From Rubrivivax sp. (GTDB lineage: Bacteria > Pseudomonadota > Gammaproteobacteria > Burkholderiales > Burkholderiaceae_C), in the NCBI GenBank assembly GCA_022842825.1, contig JALHOU010000019.1:2315-40172 (forward strand): a stretch of DNA of 37,858 nt. Direction: 5' to 3'. Position 1 is the stretch's first letter. Each line of letters starts with the position of its first letter. Made by a program: the position numbers and the translations under genes. Below are positions 9,187 through 20,570 of the stretch, piece after piece. The notes beneath the pieces were generated by a model. It did no database searches, was not told the origin of the DNA, and saw only the letters and a program-made list of their open reading frames with translations.

Positions 9187-9363
9187 CGAAGGTGCCGCGC
9201 CAGCGGCGAGGAAACAAGCGTGCGGGAAAGCGACAAGGTGCCGATTCTAGGGAGGCCCGGCAACGCCCTTCGGCCGCCTGCCGGGCCCGGCGCCTATCAT
9301 CCTCGCCGAGGAAGCCCCGCACCCCTGCGGGCCCCGCCCCGGCGGGGGCCAGGAGACCCCAGG

Positions 9364-10689
9364 ATGAATCGAGTGCGTGAAGACGAGCCTTGGCCCGACA
9401 CGGTGAGGACCACTGGCGCGCCCCGCGAGCCGCTCTCACGCGAGGAGTTGCTCAACCCCGCCACGCAGGTGGTGGCCGACCGCGACGCCTACCTCGGCCA
9501 AGGGCAGCACGATGTCGGTCGCCGCATTTCCGACGACCAGGTCGAACTCTTCGTCACCGGCGATGCCGCGCCTTCGCTGCAGCGCGAGCTCGAGCTGCAC
9601 GCCAGCGAGTACATCGCCGTGCATGACGTGGGCGCCAACGCCTCCCTGCGCCTGCTGGCCGGCCTGGCCGGCGCGGCGCAGGCGACGGTGCAGAAGCTCA
9701 CCATCCGCCGGCAGGGCTATGGCCTGGCGCTGGCGGTGCTGCAGTTCGTCGAGGTGCCGCTGTCCGCCGGTGGTGCCGTGCGCGTGTACTCCACCGAGGC
9801 GAGTGCCGACAGCGCCACGCGGCAGGCGCTGACGCGCACGCTGCTGGCGCACAGCCGCCTGGGCGTGCTCGTCACCGGCGAGGTGCCGCCGCATGCGGTG
9901 GCTGCGGCACTGCAGCCGCTGCGCGAGGCCATCGCACGCGGCCCCTGGACGAACCAGGAACTGCTCATCGTGCCCCTCGGCTCCAGCGGTGCGCTGGCCT
10001 CGCAGGCCTCGGCGATGTCGGCAGGCACCTCGGTCGCGGTGCAGATCACGCCGCAGGCGATCAAGCCCAAGCACATCTGGAACTTCGTCGCCGGGGCCTG
10101 GAACCGCCTGAACGGCACCTCGGGCAACGCCCGCTCGGTCGAGTCGGACATCGAACGCGCGGTGCCGCGCCCACCTGTCCCCACGGCCGAGGCAGCGACG
10201 CAGCCCGGCACGCTGCCGGCGAGCTTTGCGCCCACGGTGCAGGCCGGGCTGCCGCCCGCTTCCGCCAACGCGGCACCCTCGCCGCTCTTCCCCACCGCCC
10301 CGCTGGCGCCCACGCGCCCCATGCCCATGCCCGGCGGCACGAGCTGGCAGGACTACGTGGACCGCTGCATGGCGATCAAGGGTGCAGTGGGTTGTTGCGT
10401 CTTCGACATCCATGGCGCCAAGCCTCTGGCGCATGGCGGCGCGGCGCCCTCGGCCGAACGGCTGGCGCACCAGGGCGCCAATCTGCTCACCTCCGCCCTG
10501 GACGGCTCGCGCGCGCTCGGCCTCGGCTCGAGCCAACCCGAGCTCACGCTGAGCACGAGCGGCCACCACCTGATCCTGCGGCCGATCGCGGGCCACCCGG
10601 GCGTGGCGGTGCATCTGGTGCTGCTGGCCAGCGCCGGCAATCTCACGCTGGCGCGCATGCAGCTCGAGCGGATCGAAGCGCCGCTCTGA
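9364..10689 (+). CDS. Unrecognised 441-residue protein, possible roadblock-like C-terminal domain
   Basis: I do not recognise this protein. The start at ATG 9364 has AGGAG about nine bases upstream, after a GC-rich hairpin (around 9331-9350) that could occlude the site. No signal peptide or membrane helix is visible. Residues 1-45 are charged. Residues about 50-240 look like a folded alpha/beta region with several hydrophobic strands. Residues about 260-325 are a proline/alanine-rich linker. Residues about 330-441, opening WQDYVDRCMAIKGAVGCCVFD, resemble a roadblock/LC7 or profilin-like fold in pattern (helix, two strands, helix, strands), as found in proteins associated with small GTPases or motility. 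That last point is pattern recognition only. The gene is divergent from nadB and convergent with clpB. Confidence 0.6.
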   Translation: MNRVREDEPWPDTVRTTGAPREPLSREELLNPATQVVADRDAYLGQGQHDVGRRISDDQVELFVTGDAAPSLQRELELHASEYIAVHDVGANASLRLLAGLAGAAQATVQKLTIRRQGYGLALAVLQFVEVPLSAGGAVRVYSTEASADSATRQALTRTLLAHSRLGVLVTGEVPPHAVAAALQPLREAIARGPWTNQELLIVPLGSSGALASQASAMSAGTSVAVQITPQAIKPKHIWNFVAGAWNRLNGTSGNARSVESDIERAVPRPPVPTAEAATQPGTLPASFAPTVQAGLPPASANAAPSPLFPTAPLAPTRPMPMPGGTSWQDYVDRCMAIKGAVGCCVFDIHGAKPLAHGGAAPSAERLAHQGANLLTSALDGSRALGLGSSQPELTLSTSGHHLILRPIAGHPGVAVHLVLLASAGNLTLARMQLERIEAPL

Positions 10690-10701
10690 AGCCCATCGCC
10701 A

Positions 10702-10720
10702 GGCCGTCCCCGGGACGGCC
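10702..10720. terminator. Bidirectional hairpin between convergent genes
   Basis: A near-perfect GC-rich inverted repeat, GGCCGTC...GACGGCC with a five-base loop, in the 66-bp gap between the ends of the unrecognised gene (10689) and clpB (10756). There is no T-tract on either side, so its use as an intrinsic terminator is an inference from position and symmetry. Confidence 0.4.
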
Positions 10721-10755
10721 CGGCCGCGAGGGCTCAGTGCACGCTCGGCGCACGC

Positions 10756-13347
<2,592 letters not shown>

Positions 13348-13371
13348 GGAAGCAATCTCCGGTTTCCTTGG

Positions 13372-13399
13372 ACATTGGGCGCACAGCTGCGTTTTCAAG
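13372..13399 (-). promoter_or_regulatory. Sigma32 (RpoH) heat-shock promoter of clpB
   Basis: The minus strand reads CTTGAAA (13399-13393), a perfect -35 match, then 13 bases, then CCCAATGT (13379-13372), 7 of 8 matches to the -10 consensus CCCCATNT. Transcription would begin about 20 bases before the clpB ATG, leaving the GGAGA ribosome-binding site in the leader. This fits the known sigma32 control of clpB in proteobacteria. Confidence 0.8.
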
Positions 13400-13487
13400 C
13401 CGGCCAGAGGGTCGCCAGGCGAGTTCATCTTGACCGGGGACAAGTCCGGGGGCCGAGGCCGCACCCCACGCCTACACTGCGCGCCCG

Positions 13488-15821
13488 ATGAACGACGCCG
13501 CCAGCACGGGAGCCAGCCTGACGCCGCGGCCGCCCCAGCCACAGCTGACGCCGCGGCCGCGGTCGCCGCTGCGCTCGGCCGCCGCGGGCATCATGGGTGC
13601 GCTGGCCACGTTGGCCGTGGTGCTCACGCTCGGCCTGCTGGCTTTTGCGCCCATGGGGCCTCTCGCCGCCTCCCTCGGCGTCCCGGCGGCCTTCGCGGCA
13701 GCCGTCGTCGGCAGCACCGCGCTGGCCCTGGGCAGCCGGTGCAGCGTGGCGGTCGCGGCGCCCAGTTCCGCCACGGCCCTGACGCTGGCCGCGCTGGTGG
13801 TTCGGCTGGCGCAGGATCCCCAGGTCGCAGGTGCTGCCGCCTCGGCCCAGCCGCTGGACGCTGCCCGCTGGGTGGGTGCCGCGGCCGCCTGCGCCGTGTT
13901 CGGCATGGGCGTCGTGCAACTGCTCCTGGCAGGCTTCCGTCTGGCAAGGCTTGTGCACTTCGTGCCGCAGCCGGTGCTCGCGGGTTTCATCAATGGGGTC
14001 GCGCTGCTCATCGTGCTGTCGCAACTGCCCAGCCTGCTGGGGGCTCCGGTGGGCACACCGATCGGGTCCTGGTTGGCCTCCGTGTCGAGCGCCGGCGCCT
14101 GGGCCGCGCCCTTGGTCCTCGGGCTGGGTACCGCCGGCTGCGTCGCCATCGTCACCTGGTGGCGGCCGACCTGGCCGGCACTGCTCGTCGGCTTTGCGGT
14201 GGGCCTGGCGGCGGCGCTGGCGCTGCAAGCCGCCTGGCCCACGCTGCCGCTGGGCCCGGTGTTGAGCCCGGTCACGAACGCGTGGCCGCCGGGGGGAGCG
14301 TGGATGCCCCTCTTCGATGACGACACCGGGGCGTTCATCGCGCGGCACGCGCCGACGGTGCTGCTGACGGCGGTGCTGCTCGGGCTCATCGGGACGCTGG
14401 AGTCGATGCTGTCGATGGTCAGCATCGAACAGGGCTCGGGACGGCGCCTGTCGGCCGATCGCGAGCTGGCCGTGCTGGGCCTGTCCAACCTCGCCGGCGG
14501 CTTGGTCGGCGCATTGCCCGCGGTCATGCTGCGGGCCGGCGCGCTGGCCGTGCAGCGCGCCGGCGGCCGCGGCCCGGTGGCAGCGCTTTCGGTGGCCGGC
14601 ACGATGCTCCTCGTCATCGTGCTTGCGGGGCCTGCGCTCGGCTTCGTGCCGCAGGCTGTGCTCGCGGGGGTGATGCTGATGGTCGGCTTCTCGCTCCTCG
14701 ACCGCTGGTCGGCGCGCGTCGGTTCGCGCTGGTGGCAGGCCGCGCGCCAGGGCCGGCTGCACGAAGGCGACGACACGCCGCTCGGGCTGGCCGTGATGCT
14801 CGTCGTCTGCACGCTCACGGTCGCGCTCGGCGTGGCCACGGGCGTGGCGGTCGGCGTGGCGTTGTCGCTGATCGTCTTCGTCCGCCGTATCAACCGATCG
14901 CTCGTGCGGGCGCAGCTGACTGGCATGGCACGCCCGTCGCGCCGCATCTACCCTGGCGCCATCGAGGCGCGGCTGATCGGCCTGCGCTCGCGCATCGCGC
15001 TGCTCGAGCTCGAAGGCGCCCTCTTCTTCGGCAGCGCCGCGCACCTGCCCGAACGCGCCGAGTCGCTGGCGCCGCCGGTGCGCTTCGTCATCCTCGATCT
15101 GCGCCGCGTAAGCACGGTGGACGAGTCCGGCGTCATGCTCATGCACGAGGTGTCGCAGCGACTCGCCCACCACGGGCAGGAACTGCTGCTCGCGGGTATT
15201 TCCAGCGGCAGCGCGGTGGAGCGCAGCCTGCGGGCCTTCGCGCCGTGGGTCACGGGCGGGGCGCCGCGCACCTTCGTCGACACCGACCAGGCCATGGAAG
15301 CGGCCGAAGCCGGCCTGCTGGCCGAAGCCGCGCAGGCCGACCCTCCGCTGGCGACCTTGCTCGCCACCGAAACGGAGCTGCCGCTTCAGGCCTGCTCGCT
15401 GGTGCGCGGGCTCGGCGCGCGCGAGCTGCGGCTGGTGACTGCCGCCATGCAGCGGCGCGAGCTGAAGTCCGGCGAGATCGTCTTCCGCCAGGGCGACGAG
15501 GCCGAGGCGCTGTACGTGGTGACGCGCGGCTCGGTCAGCGCGGTGGTCGTGGTGCGCGGCCCGGTGAATCGCACGCAGCGCTTCGCCAGCCTGGGGCCGG
15601 GCACGATGTTCGGCGAGATGGCCCTGCTCGACCAAGCCGGGCGCAGCGCCGATGCGGTGGCCGATGGCGAAGGCTGCCTGCTGGTGCTCTCGCGCGAGCG
15701 GCTCGACAACCTGCTGCGCGAGCATCCCGAACTGGCGGCCAAGCTGTACCGCAACATCGCCGCCCACCTGGGCGAGCGGCTACGCGTGGCGTCCATCGCC
15801 TGGCAGGCGGCCGCGGCCTGA
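13488..15821 (+). CDS. SulP/SLC26 anion transporter with STAS and cyclic-nucleotide-binding domains
   Basis: A 777-residue inner-membrane protein. After a proline-rich cytoplasmic tail (1-30), about a dozen hydrophobic segments (about 32-465) form a SulP transporter core, including [18 protein letters not shown] (158-175), [10 protein letters not shown] (300-309) and a second inverted-repeat motif [15 protein letters not shown] (386-400). A STAS domain follows (about 490-605; [18 protein letters not shown] at 531-548 carries the usual DxSG-like loop). The C-terminus (about 635-770) is a CAP-family nucleotide-binding domain with [14 protein letters not shown] (708-721), where E710 and R719 match the phosphate-binding cassette. 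Transport of sulfate, bicarbonate or another anion gated by a cyclic nucleotide is inferred. ATG 13488 lies 140 bp from the divergent clpB start; no strong Shine-Dalgarno is seen. Confidence 0.88.
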   Translation: MNDAASTGASLTPRPPQPQLTPRPRSPLRSAAAGIMGALATLAVVLTLGLLAFAPMGPLAASLGVPAAFAAAVVGSTALALGSRCSVAVAAPSSATALTLAALVVRLAQDPQVAGAAASAQPLDAARWVGAAAACAVFGMGVVQLLLAGFRLARLVHFVPQPVLAGFINGVALLIVLSQLPSLLGAPVGTPIGSWLASVSSAGAWAAPLVLGLGTAGCVAIVTWWRPTWPALLVGFAVGLAAALALQAAWPTLPLGPVLSPVTNAWPPGGAWMPLFDDDTGAFIARHAPTVLLTAVLLGLIGTLESMLSMVSIEQGSGRRLSADRELAVLGLSNLAGGLVGALPAVMLRAGALAVQRAGGRGPVAALSVAGTMLLVIVLAGPALGFVPQAVLAGVMLMVGFSLLDRWSARVGSRWWQAARQGRLHEGDDTPLGLAVMLVVCTLTVALGVATGVAVGVALSLIVFVRRINRSLVRAQLTGMARPSRRIYPGAIEARLIGLRSRIALLELEGALFFGSAAHLPERAESLAPPVRFVILDLRRVSTVDESGVMLMHEVSQRLAHHGQELLLAGISSGSAVERSLRAFAPWVTGGAPRTFVDTDQAMEAAEAGLLAEAAQADPPLATLLATETELPLQACSLVRGLGARELRLVTAAMQRRELKSGEIVFRQGDEAEALYVVTRGSVSAVVVVRGPVNRTQRFASLGPGTMFGEMALLDQAGRSADAVADGEGCLLVLSRERLDNLLREHPELAAKLYRNIAAHLGERLRVASIAWQAAAA

Positions 15822-15915
15822 AAGGCCACGCGGCGGCGACCCCTGGCCGCCCCGCCCGCTCCCCGCACGAGGAGGACCCGCCTCGGACCGGCTTCAACTC
15901 TGCCTCAGGCCTGCC

Positions 15916-17271
15916 TCAACCTTGCAGCTGCCGCGCCAGCGCGGCGCGCTGGACCTTGCCCAGAGCCGTCTTCGGCAGGCTCTGGCACACGAGCACCCGC
16001 CGTGGGTGCTTGAAGCGCGCCAGCCGGCCGTCGAGCAGACGTTGCAATGCCGCCTCGTCCAGCGGCATGCCCGGGCGCAGCACGACGGCGAGCACGGGCA
16101 CCTCGCCCCAGCGCGCGTCGGGCAACGCCACCACGGCGCAGTCGGCCACTTCAGGCCGCATCGCCACGAGGTTCTCGATTTCGGCGGGGTGGATGTTCTC
16201 GCCACCGGAGATGATGAGCTCCTTGCTGCGCCCGACCACCTCGTAGAACCCGTCGTCGTTCTGCACGGCGAGGTCGCCGGTGTGGAACCAGCCGTCGGCG
16301 TCGAACGAAGGTCCGGCCTCCGTCGGCAGCCGGTGGTAGCCGCGCATCAGGTTCGGCGCCTTGAGCAGGATCTCGCCGTCGGCGGCCAGGCGCACCGACA
16401 CGCCGAGCGCGGCGCGGCCTGCCTGGCCCACATGCGCCATCGCCTCGCCGGGCCGCAGCACGATGGAGACCGGCCCGGTTTCCGTGCCGCCGTACACCTG
16501 AGCCACCGGGACGCCGCGTGCGTGGAAGGCCTCGATGAGCGGCTGCGGCACGATCTGCGAGCCGGCAGTGGCAAAGGCCAGGCTCGAGAGGTCGGCAGCG
16601 GCCCAGCGCGGGTGCTCGACGAGCGCGCGCATCACGGCCGGCACGAGCAGCGTGGTCGAGGGCCGCCACTGCTCGACATCGTCGAACCATGCCCCGGGGT
16701 CGAAACGCGCCTGCAGCCTCAGCGCCGCGCCGACGGCCAGCGCCGGCAGCGTCTGGATGCACAGGCCGCCGATGTGAAACATCGGCAGCACCGACAGGAC
16801 GCGCGTCGAGGCATCGAATCCTTGCGCCTGCACCGCCGCCGCGATGTTGGCGGCCATGCCGGCCACCGTGTGCATGGCGCCCTTGGGCTCGCCAGTGGTG
16901 CCCGAGGTGTAGACGAGCAGCAGGTCGCCGGGCAGCACGCCCTCGGCCGGGCCGGGCCGCCATGCCACCCGCGCCTTCACCTCCGCCGCGAGCGCCCCAC
17001 ATTCCGGCGTTCCGAGCAGATGGCCGGCACCAGCGTGGCTCACGATGGGTGCCAGCTCGGCAGCCGTCAGGCGCCAATTCAGCGGCAACATCACCGCCCC
17101 GAGCCGCTCGCAGGCCGCCAGCGTGGCCAGCATCTCTTCGCTGTTGTGCCCGAGCCAGGCGACGATGGCGCCTGCCTCCACACCCTCGTCGCCCAGCCGG
17201 GCCAGCGCGGCATCGAGCGGGGCGGCCGGGACGATGCGGCCGAGCAGCAGCGGTCGGGCGGCGGCGTGCAC
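15916..17271 (-). CDS. AMP-forming acyl/aryl-CoA ligase, last gene of the catabolic cassette
   Basis: ANL-superfamily ligase that would activate a carboxylic acid to its CoA thioester with ATP. With GTG 17269-17271 as start the protein has 451 residues. Visible motifs: P-loop YTSGTTGEPKG (121-131), PMFHIGG, YGGTETG, the GWFHTGDLA hinge region, RSKELIISGGENIHPAEIE, and the C-terminal PKTALGKVQR with the acyl-transfer lysine. It is about 40-60 residues shorter at the N-terminus than typical family members, so an earlier start overlapping the upstream gene is possible, although nothing ligase-like is seen in that frame further upstream. The GTG is seven bases after the stop of the dehydrogenase-like gene. 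Substrate class is not evident; the neighbours suggest an aromatic or ring-derived acid. Confidence 0.82.
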   Translation of the reverse strand: MHAAARPLLLGRIVPAAPLDAALARLGDEGVEAGAIVAWLGHNSEEMLATLAACERLGAVMLPLNWRLTAAELAPIVSHAGAGHLLGTPECGALAAEVKARVAWRPGPAEGVLPGDLLLVYTSGTTGEPKGAMHTVAGMAANIAAAVQAQGFDASTRVLSVLPMFHIGGLCIQTLPALAVGAALRLQARFDPGAWFDDVEQWRPSTTLLVPAVMRALVEHPRWAAADLSSLAFATAGSQIVPQPLIEAFHARGVPVAQVYGGTETGPVSIVLRPGEAMAHVGQAGRAALGVSVRLAADGEILLKAPNLMRGYHRLPTEAGPSFDADGWFHTGDLAVQNDDGFYEVVGRSKELIISGGENIHPAEIENLVAMRPEVADCAVVALPDARWGEVPVLAVVLRPGMPLDEAALQRLLDGRLARFKHPRRVLVCQSLPKTALGKVQRAALARQLQG

Positions 17272-17278
17272 AGCGCGG

Positions 17279-18610
17279 CTACTCGATCTGCTCGTCCTTC
17301 TCGCCCGCCTCGTACAGGCACTCGCGGCCGAGTCGGTCCAGGCACAGCTCGGCGGTCCAGGGCAGCATGAGGCTGCCGCAGCGGCTGTCGCGATATAGGC
17401 GCTCGAGGGGCAGCGACTTGAGCATGCTCTGCCCGCCGCAGGTGCGGATGGCAAGCCGGCACAGGTCGTTGGCGTTCTCCATGATCGTGTAGTGCGCCGC
17501 ATAGAGGCGCATGCGCGTGTCCTTGTCGGGGTCGACGCGCGCCTCCCGCGCGTTCTGCAGGAAGAGCGCGCGCGTCGCCTCGAGCTTGACGCGCATCTCG
17601 GCCACGGCGATCTGCTTGGTCGGGTACATGCGCCGCTTCACGGGCGGCATGCCGGGCACCTCGGCGCGCAGGTACATCACGGTGAAGTCGTAGGCCGCCT
17701 GCGCGATGCCCATGTAGGTGGGCGAGAGCGTCGAGAACATGTGCGGAAAGCGGCTCGCGGCCTGGAAGTACAAGCCTTCGGGCATGAGGCGGGCATCCTC
17801 GGGCACGAAGACGTCCTTGAAGGCGAGGTTGCGGCTCACCGTGCCGCGCATGCCGAGCGGGTCCCAGTCGCCGTAGATCTCGAGGCCCGGCGCATCGGCC
17901 GGCACCGCCAGGTACATCGAATCGCGGCGCGTACCGCGGCCCTCGTGGCCCGGGCGCTCGAGCGTGCACAGCACGCCGTACCAGTCGGCCGCGCCGGCGA
18001 GCGAGGCGAAGATCTTCTTGCCGCTGATGAGATAGCCACCCTCCACCTGCCGCGCGATGGTGCCCCAGGGCGCGGCACCGGCCGCCGCCGCGCCGCCTTC
18101 GCTGAAGGGCTGCGCGTAGACCTTGCCCTCCTCGACGATGCGGCGGTAGTGCTGGGCGCGGATGCGGTGGTGCCCGGCGCGCTGCTCGGGCGTCATCTCC
18201 AGCGCGTCGGCAATGAAGCCGCTCCACATGCACGAGCTGACGTGCATGTTGAAGCTCAGCGCCGTGGCCCCGCACCAGCGGCCGATCTCGGCCGCCACCA
18301 TCACGTAGGTGGCGAAATCGGCGCCAAGGCCGCCGTACTCGCGCGGCACGCAGATGCCCAGCAGCCCGGCGGCGCGCAGGTCGACGTAGTTCTCGAAGGG
18401 AAACGTGGCGTCGCGGTCGTAGCGGGCCGCGCGCTCGGCGAACCCCGGGCCCAGTTCGGCCACGCGGCCGATGAGCTCGCGCTGCGCCGCGGTCAGGCTC
18501 GCGGGGCTGCCGGCAATGTGCGAAGGCACATACCGGCTCGGCTTGTCGCCGCGGTCGGGCCGACCCGGCGGCTGGGAGGGCATCGGCGAGGGCATCGAGG
18601 GGGCGGACAT
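17279..18610 (-). CDS. Acyl-CoA dehydrogenase-fold flavoprotein lacking the catalytic glutamate
   Basis: A 443-residue protein with the three-part acyl-CoA dehydrogenase fold: N-terminal helices (LRAAGLLGICVPREYGGLG, 78-96), central strands (GGYLISGKKIFASLAGAADW, 191-210; GMRGTVSRNLAFKDVFVP, 253-270) and C-terminal helices ending in RLYRDSRCGSLML (404-416). Where classical members have the base in IYEGT, this protein has L414-M-L-P-W; the alternative glutamate position used by isovaleryl-CoA dehydrogenase also lacks an acid. With a flavin reductase in the same operon, a flavin-dependent monooxygenase role like that of DszC or HpaB-fold enzymes is possible, though a different dehydrogenase chemistry cannot be excluded. 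Start ATG 18608-18610 has AGGAG eight bases upstream. It begins 14 bases after the hydrolase stop. Confidence 0.82.
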   Translation of the reverse strand: MSAPSMPSPMPSQPPGRPDRGDKPSRYVPSHIAGSPASLTAAQRELIGRVAELGPGFAERAARYDRDATFPFENYVDLRAAGLLGICVPREYGGLGADFATYVMVAAEIGRWCGATALSFNMHVSSCMWSGFIADALEMTPEQRAGHHRIRAQHYRRIVEEGKVYAQPFSEGGAAAAGAAPWGTIARQVEGGYLISGKKIFASLAGAADWYGVLCTLERPGHEGRGTRRDSMYLAVPADAPGLEIYGDWDPLGMRGTVSRNLAFKDVFVPEDARLMPEGLYFQAASRFPHMFSTLSPTYMGIAQAAYDFTVMYLRAEVPGMPPVKRRMYPTKQIAVAEMRVKLEATRALFLQNAREARVDPDKDTRMRLYAAHYTIMENANDLCRLAIRTCGGQSMLKSLPLERLYRDSRCGSLMLPWTAELCLDRLGRECLYEAGEKDEQIE

Positions 18611-18624
18611 CAGATCGCTCCTGA

Positions 18625-19506
18625 TCACGGGGTGGCACGACGTGCCACGAAGTCCAGCAGCACCCGGTCGAAGGCCTCGGGGTGCTCGAGCATCAACAGG
18701 TGGCCGGTGGCCGGGACGATGGCGAACTCGGCGCCGGCAATGCGCGCCGCCATGCGCCGCGCCACCTCGGGCGCCGCGGTGCGGTCGTCCTCGCCGGTGA
18801 CGACGAGCGTGGGCACGGCGATGCGCGACAGCGCCTCGCGGCGGTCGAAGCGCACGAGCGCCGCGAGGGCACTGCGGTAGGTGGCCTCCGGCACGCCGGC
18901 CATCAAGGCCTGCGCCTCGGCCAGGCGCTCGGGGCGGGCGGCGCGCCCGGCCATCGCGGGCACGAGTTGCGCGGCGAGGCCCGGCATGCCGAGCCCGGCG
19001 TCGAGCGGTGCGAAGCGCGAACGCAGGAAGTCGGCCTGCCAGGCGCCGTCGGGCGAGCCGAAGGCGGGCGATGTGGCCGCAAGCACCAGCGCGCTCACCT
19101 GCCGCGGCGCGCGCGCGGCCAGTTCCTGCGCGACCATGCCGCCCATGCTGTGGCCCACGATGAGCGCGGCGCCCTCCTCGCCCGCCGCCCACACGACGAG
19201 CCGGCGCACGGCTTCGGCCATGCCGGCCATGTCGTAGGGGCTGAGGGTGGCGCTCAGGCCATAACCCGGCTGGTCGGCCGCGAGCACGCGGAAGCCGAGG
19301 CCGGCGAGCGCCGCACCCGTGCTGCCGAACCCCTGGCGGCCCCCACCCACGCCGTGCAGGAGCACCGCCAGCGGCGCCGCGGCCGAGGCCGCCGAGGCGG
19401 CGGTTTCGTTCGGCCCGGGCGATGGCGGCGCCGATGGCCACTCCAGGTGCGCGAGCGGCGCATCGGTGACGAGCCGCGGCGCCGCCCGGCCGGGCCCCGC
19501 GATCAC
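18625..19506 (-). CDS. Alpha/beta hydrolase (possible N-formylmaleamate deformylase-like)
   Basis: A 293-residue alpha/beta-fold hydrolase. The oxyanion region LLHGVGGG (49-56), nucleophile elbow GHSMGG with S120, acid in VTGEDDRT (D240 or D241) and H269 in ATGHLLMLE form the catalytic triad. The first 45 residues include an alanine/serine/proline-rich stretch. The start is GTG 19504-19506, overlapping the stop of the NicX-like gene as GTGA. In the nicotinate pathway the ring-opened product of NicX, N-formylmaleamate, is hydrolysed by NicD, which is also an alpha/beta hydrolase, so this gene may process the product of its neighbour. The fold alone does not prove that; C-C hydrolases and thioesterases look alike at this level. 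Confidence 0.82.
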   Translation of the reverse strand: MIAGPGRAAPRLVTDAPLAHLEWPSAPPSPGPNETAASAASAAAPLAVLLHGVGGGRQGFGSTGAALAGLGFRVLAADQPGYGLSATLSPYDMAGMAEAVRRLVVWAAGEEGAALIVGHSMGGMVAQELAARAPRQVSALVLAATSPAFGSPDGAWQADFLRSRFAPLDAGLGMPGLAAQLVPAMAGRAARPERLAEAQALMAGVPEATYRSALAALVRFDRREALSRIAVPTLVVTGEDDRTAAPEVARRMAARIAGAEFAIVPATGHLLMLEHPEAFDRVLLDFVARRATP

Positions 19507-20570
19507 ACCAACGCCCCTTCGCGCACCACGACCTCGCCATCGAGCGAGACCGTGCAGCCACGCAGGGGCAGGTCAAAGTGCCCGAGCGTGTGGCGGCCCG
19601 CCACCTCGTTGGCGCCGGTGGAGTAGAGGAAGTTGCCGGCGAAGGCACGCAGCTCGGTGCCGTTGAAGTCGGCCTTGTCGTAGAAGGCCATCGCGTCCCA
19701 GCGCGCGCCGCGGTTCAGGCCCCAGCCGACATGCGAGACGGCATAGGCGGCGCGGTCGTCGGGGCCCGCGGCCCAGGCCGCGAAGTAGCCGCGCATCAGC
19801 TCGGCGTCGACGCCCGTGCCTTCGATGCGCACGACGTGGTCTTCCTGCACGGTCAGTGTCACGGCGTCGGCAAGGTAGCGCTTGAAGGTCAGGTTCACGT
19901 CGCCCGGCGCCAGCACGAGGCGCCCGCTCACGCTGCCGGCGGCCGGGAAGGCGAGCACCAGCCCCGCCGGCCAATGCGTCAGCGAGCCCGGCTTGGTCGT
20001 GTAGCCCCACACGCCGCCCACGCGCGCGCCTTGCAGGCGCACGGTGAGGTCGGTCCCGGCCGCCGAGGTGACACGCATCTCGCGCGCAGCTTTCAGGCGC
20101 CGCATTGCCTCGCGCACGGTGGCCTCGTCCTCGGCCTTGGGCACCGTGCGCTCCAGGATCTCCGGATGCTCGTTGCTGATGACGATGACGCGCGCGCCGC
20201 CCTTCAGGATCTGCGGCAGCTCCACCGCGTGCTGCAGGCCCTCGACCGTGCAATCGACGACGACGCGGCTGCCGGCCAGCGCCGCGATCACCGGCTCGAG
20301 CCGGCCGATGGCGTCGGAGGCGCCGGTGGAGCGCACGGGCACCGGCGCCGTCTGGCGCGGCGTGGGCACGGTGACGTGGAACCAGCGCGCGCCCAGGCGG
20401 GCCAGCGCCAGCTCGGCCAGGTGCACGAGCACCGGGCGCGACTGCGTCTCCGACAGCACCGCGCAGGCATCGCCGGCCGTCACGCCGCTCAGGCGGAAGA
20501 CCTCGCAGAAGCTGTCGATCCACTTCGCTTCGATGCGGCCCTCGCCGCCGCCACCGCCCATGCGCGTCAC
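19503..20570 (-). CDS. NicX-like 2,5-dihydroxypyridine-type ring-cleavage dioxygenase (M29-peptidase-related fold)
   Basis: A 355-residue protein resembling 2,5-dihydroxypyridine 5,6-dioxygenase (NicX) and, more distantly, M29 aminopeptidases. The strongest blocks are VVVDCTVEGLQHAVELPQILK (103-123), THWPAGLVLAFP (198-209), SHVGWGLN (279-286) and FAGNFLYSTGANEVAG...GHFDLPLRG (310-338). The presumed Fe(II) ligands H280, H331 and D333 match the spacing of H265, H318 and D320 that I recall for Pseudomonas putida NicX. I choose GTG 20568-20570, which overlaps the flavin reductase stop as GTGA and has GGGAGG just upstream; ATG 20559 is the alternative. NicX opens a dihydroxypyridine ring with O2. 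The exact substrate here is unknown. Confidence 0.75.
   Translation of the reverse strand: MTRMGGGGGEGRIEAKWIDSFCEVFRLSGVTAGDACAVLSETQSRPVLVHLAELALARLGARWFHVTVPTPRQTAPVPVRSTGASDAIGRLEPVIAALAGSRVVVDCTVEGLQHAVELPQILKGGARVIVISNEHPEILERTVPKAEDEATVREAMRRLKAAREMRVTSAAGTDLTVRLQGARVGGVWGYTTKPGSLTHWPAGLVLAFPAAGSVSGRLVLAPGDVNLTFKRYLADAVTLTVQEDHVVRIEGTGVDAELMRGYFAAWAAGPDDRAAYAVSHVGWGLNRGARWDAMAFYDKADFNGTELRAFAGNFLYSTGANEVAGRHTLGHFDLPLRGCTVSLDGEVVVREGALV

Noticed and set aside
9187..9363. Divergent promoters for nadB (TAGAAT) and the unrecognised gene (TATCAT)
   Set aside because: Each -10-like hexamer lacks any acceptable -35 partner at 16-18 bases, so I do not list them.
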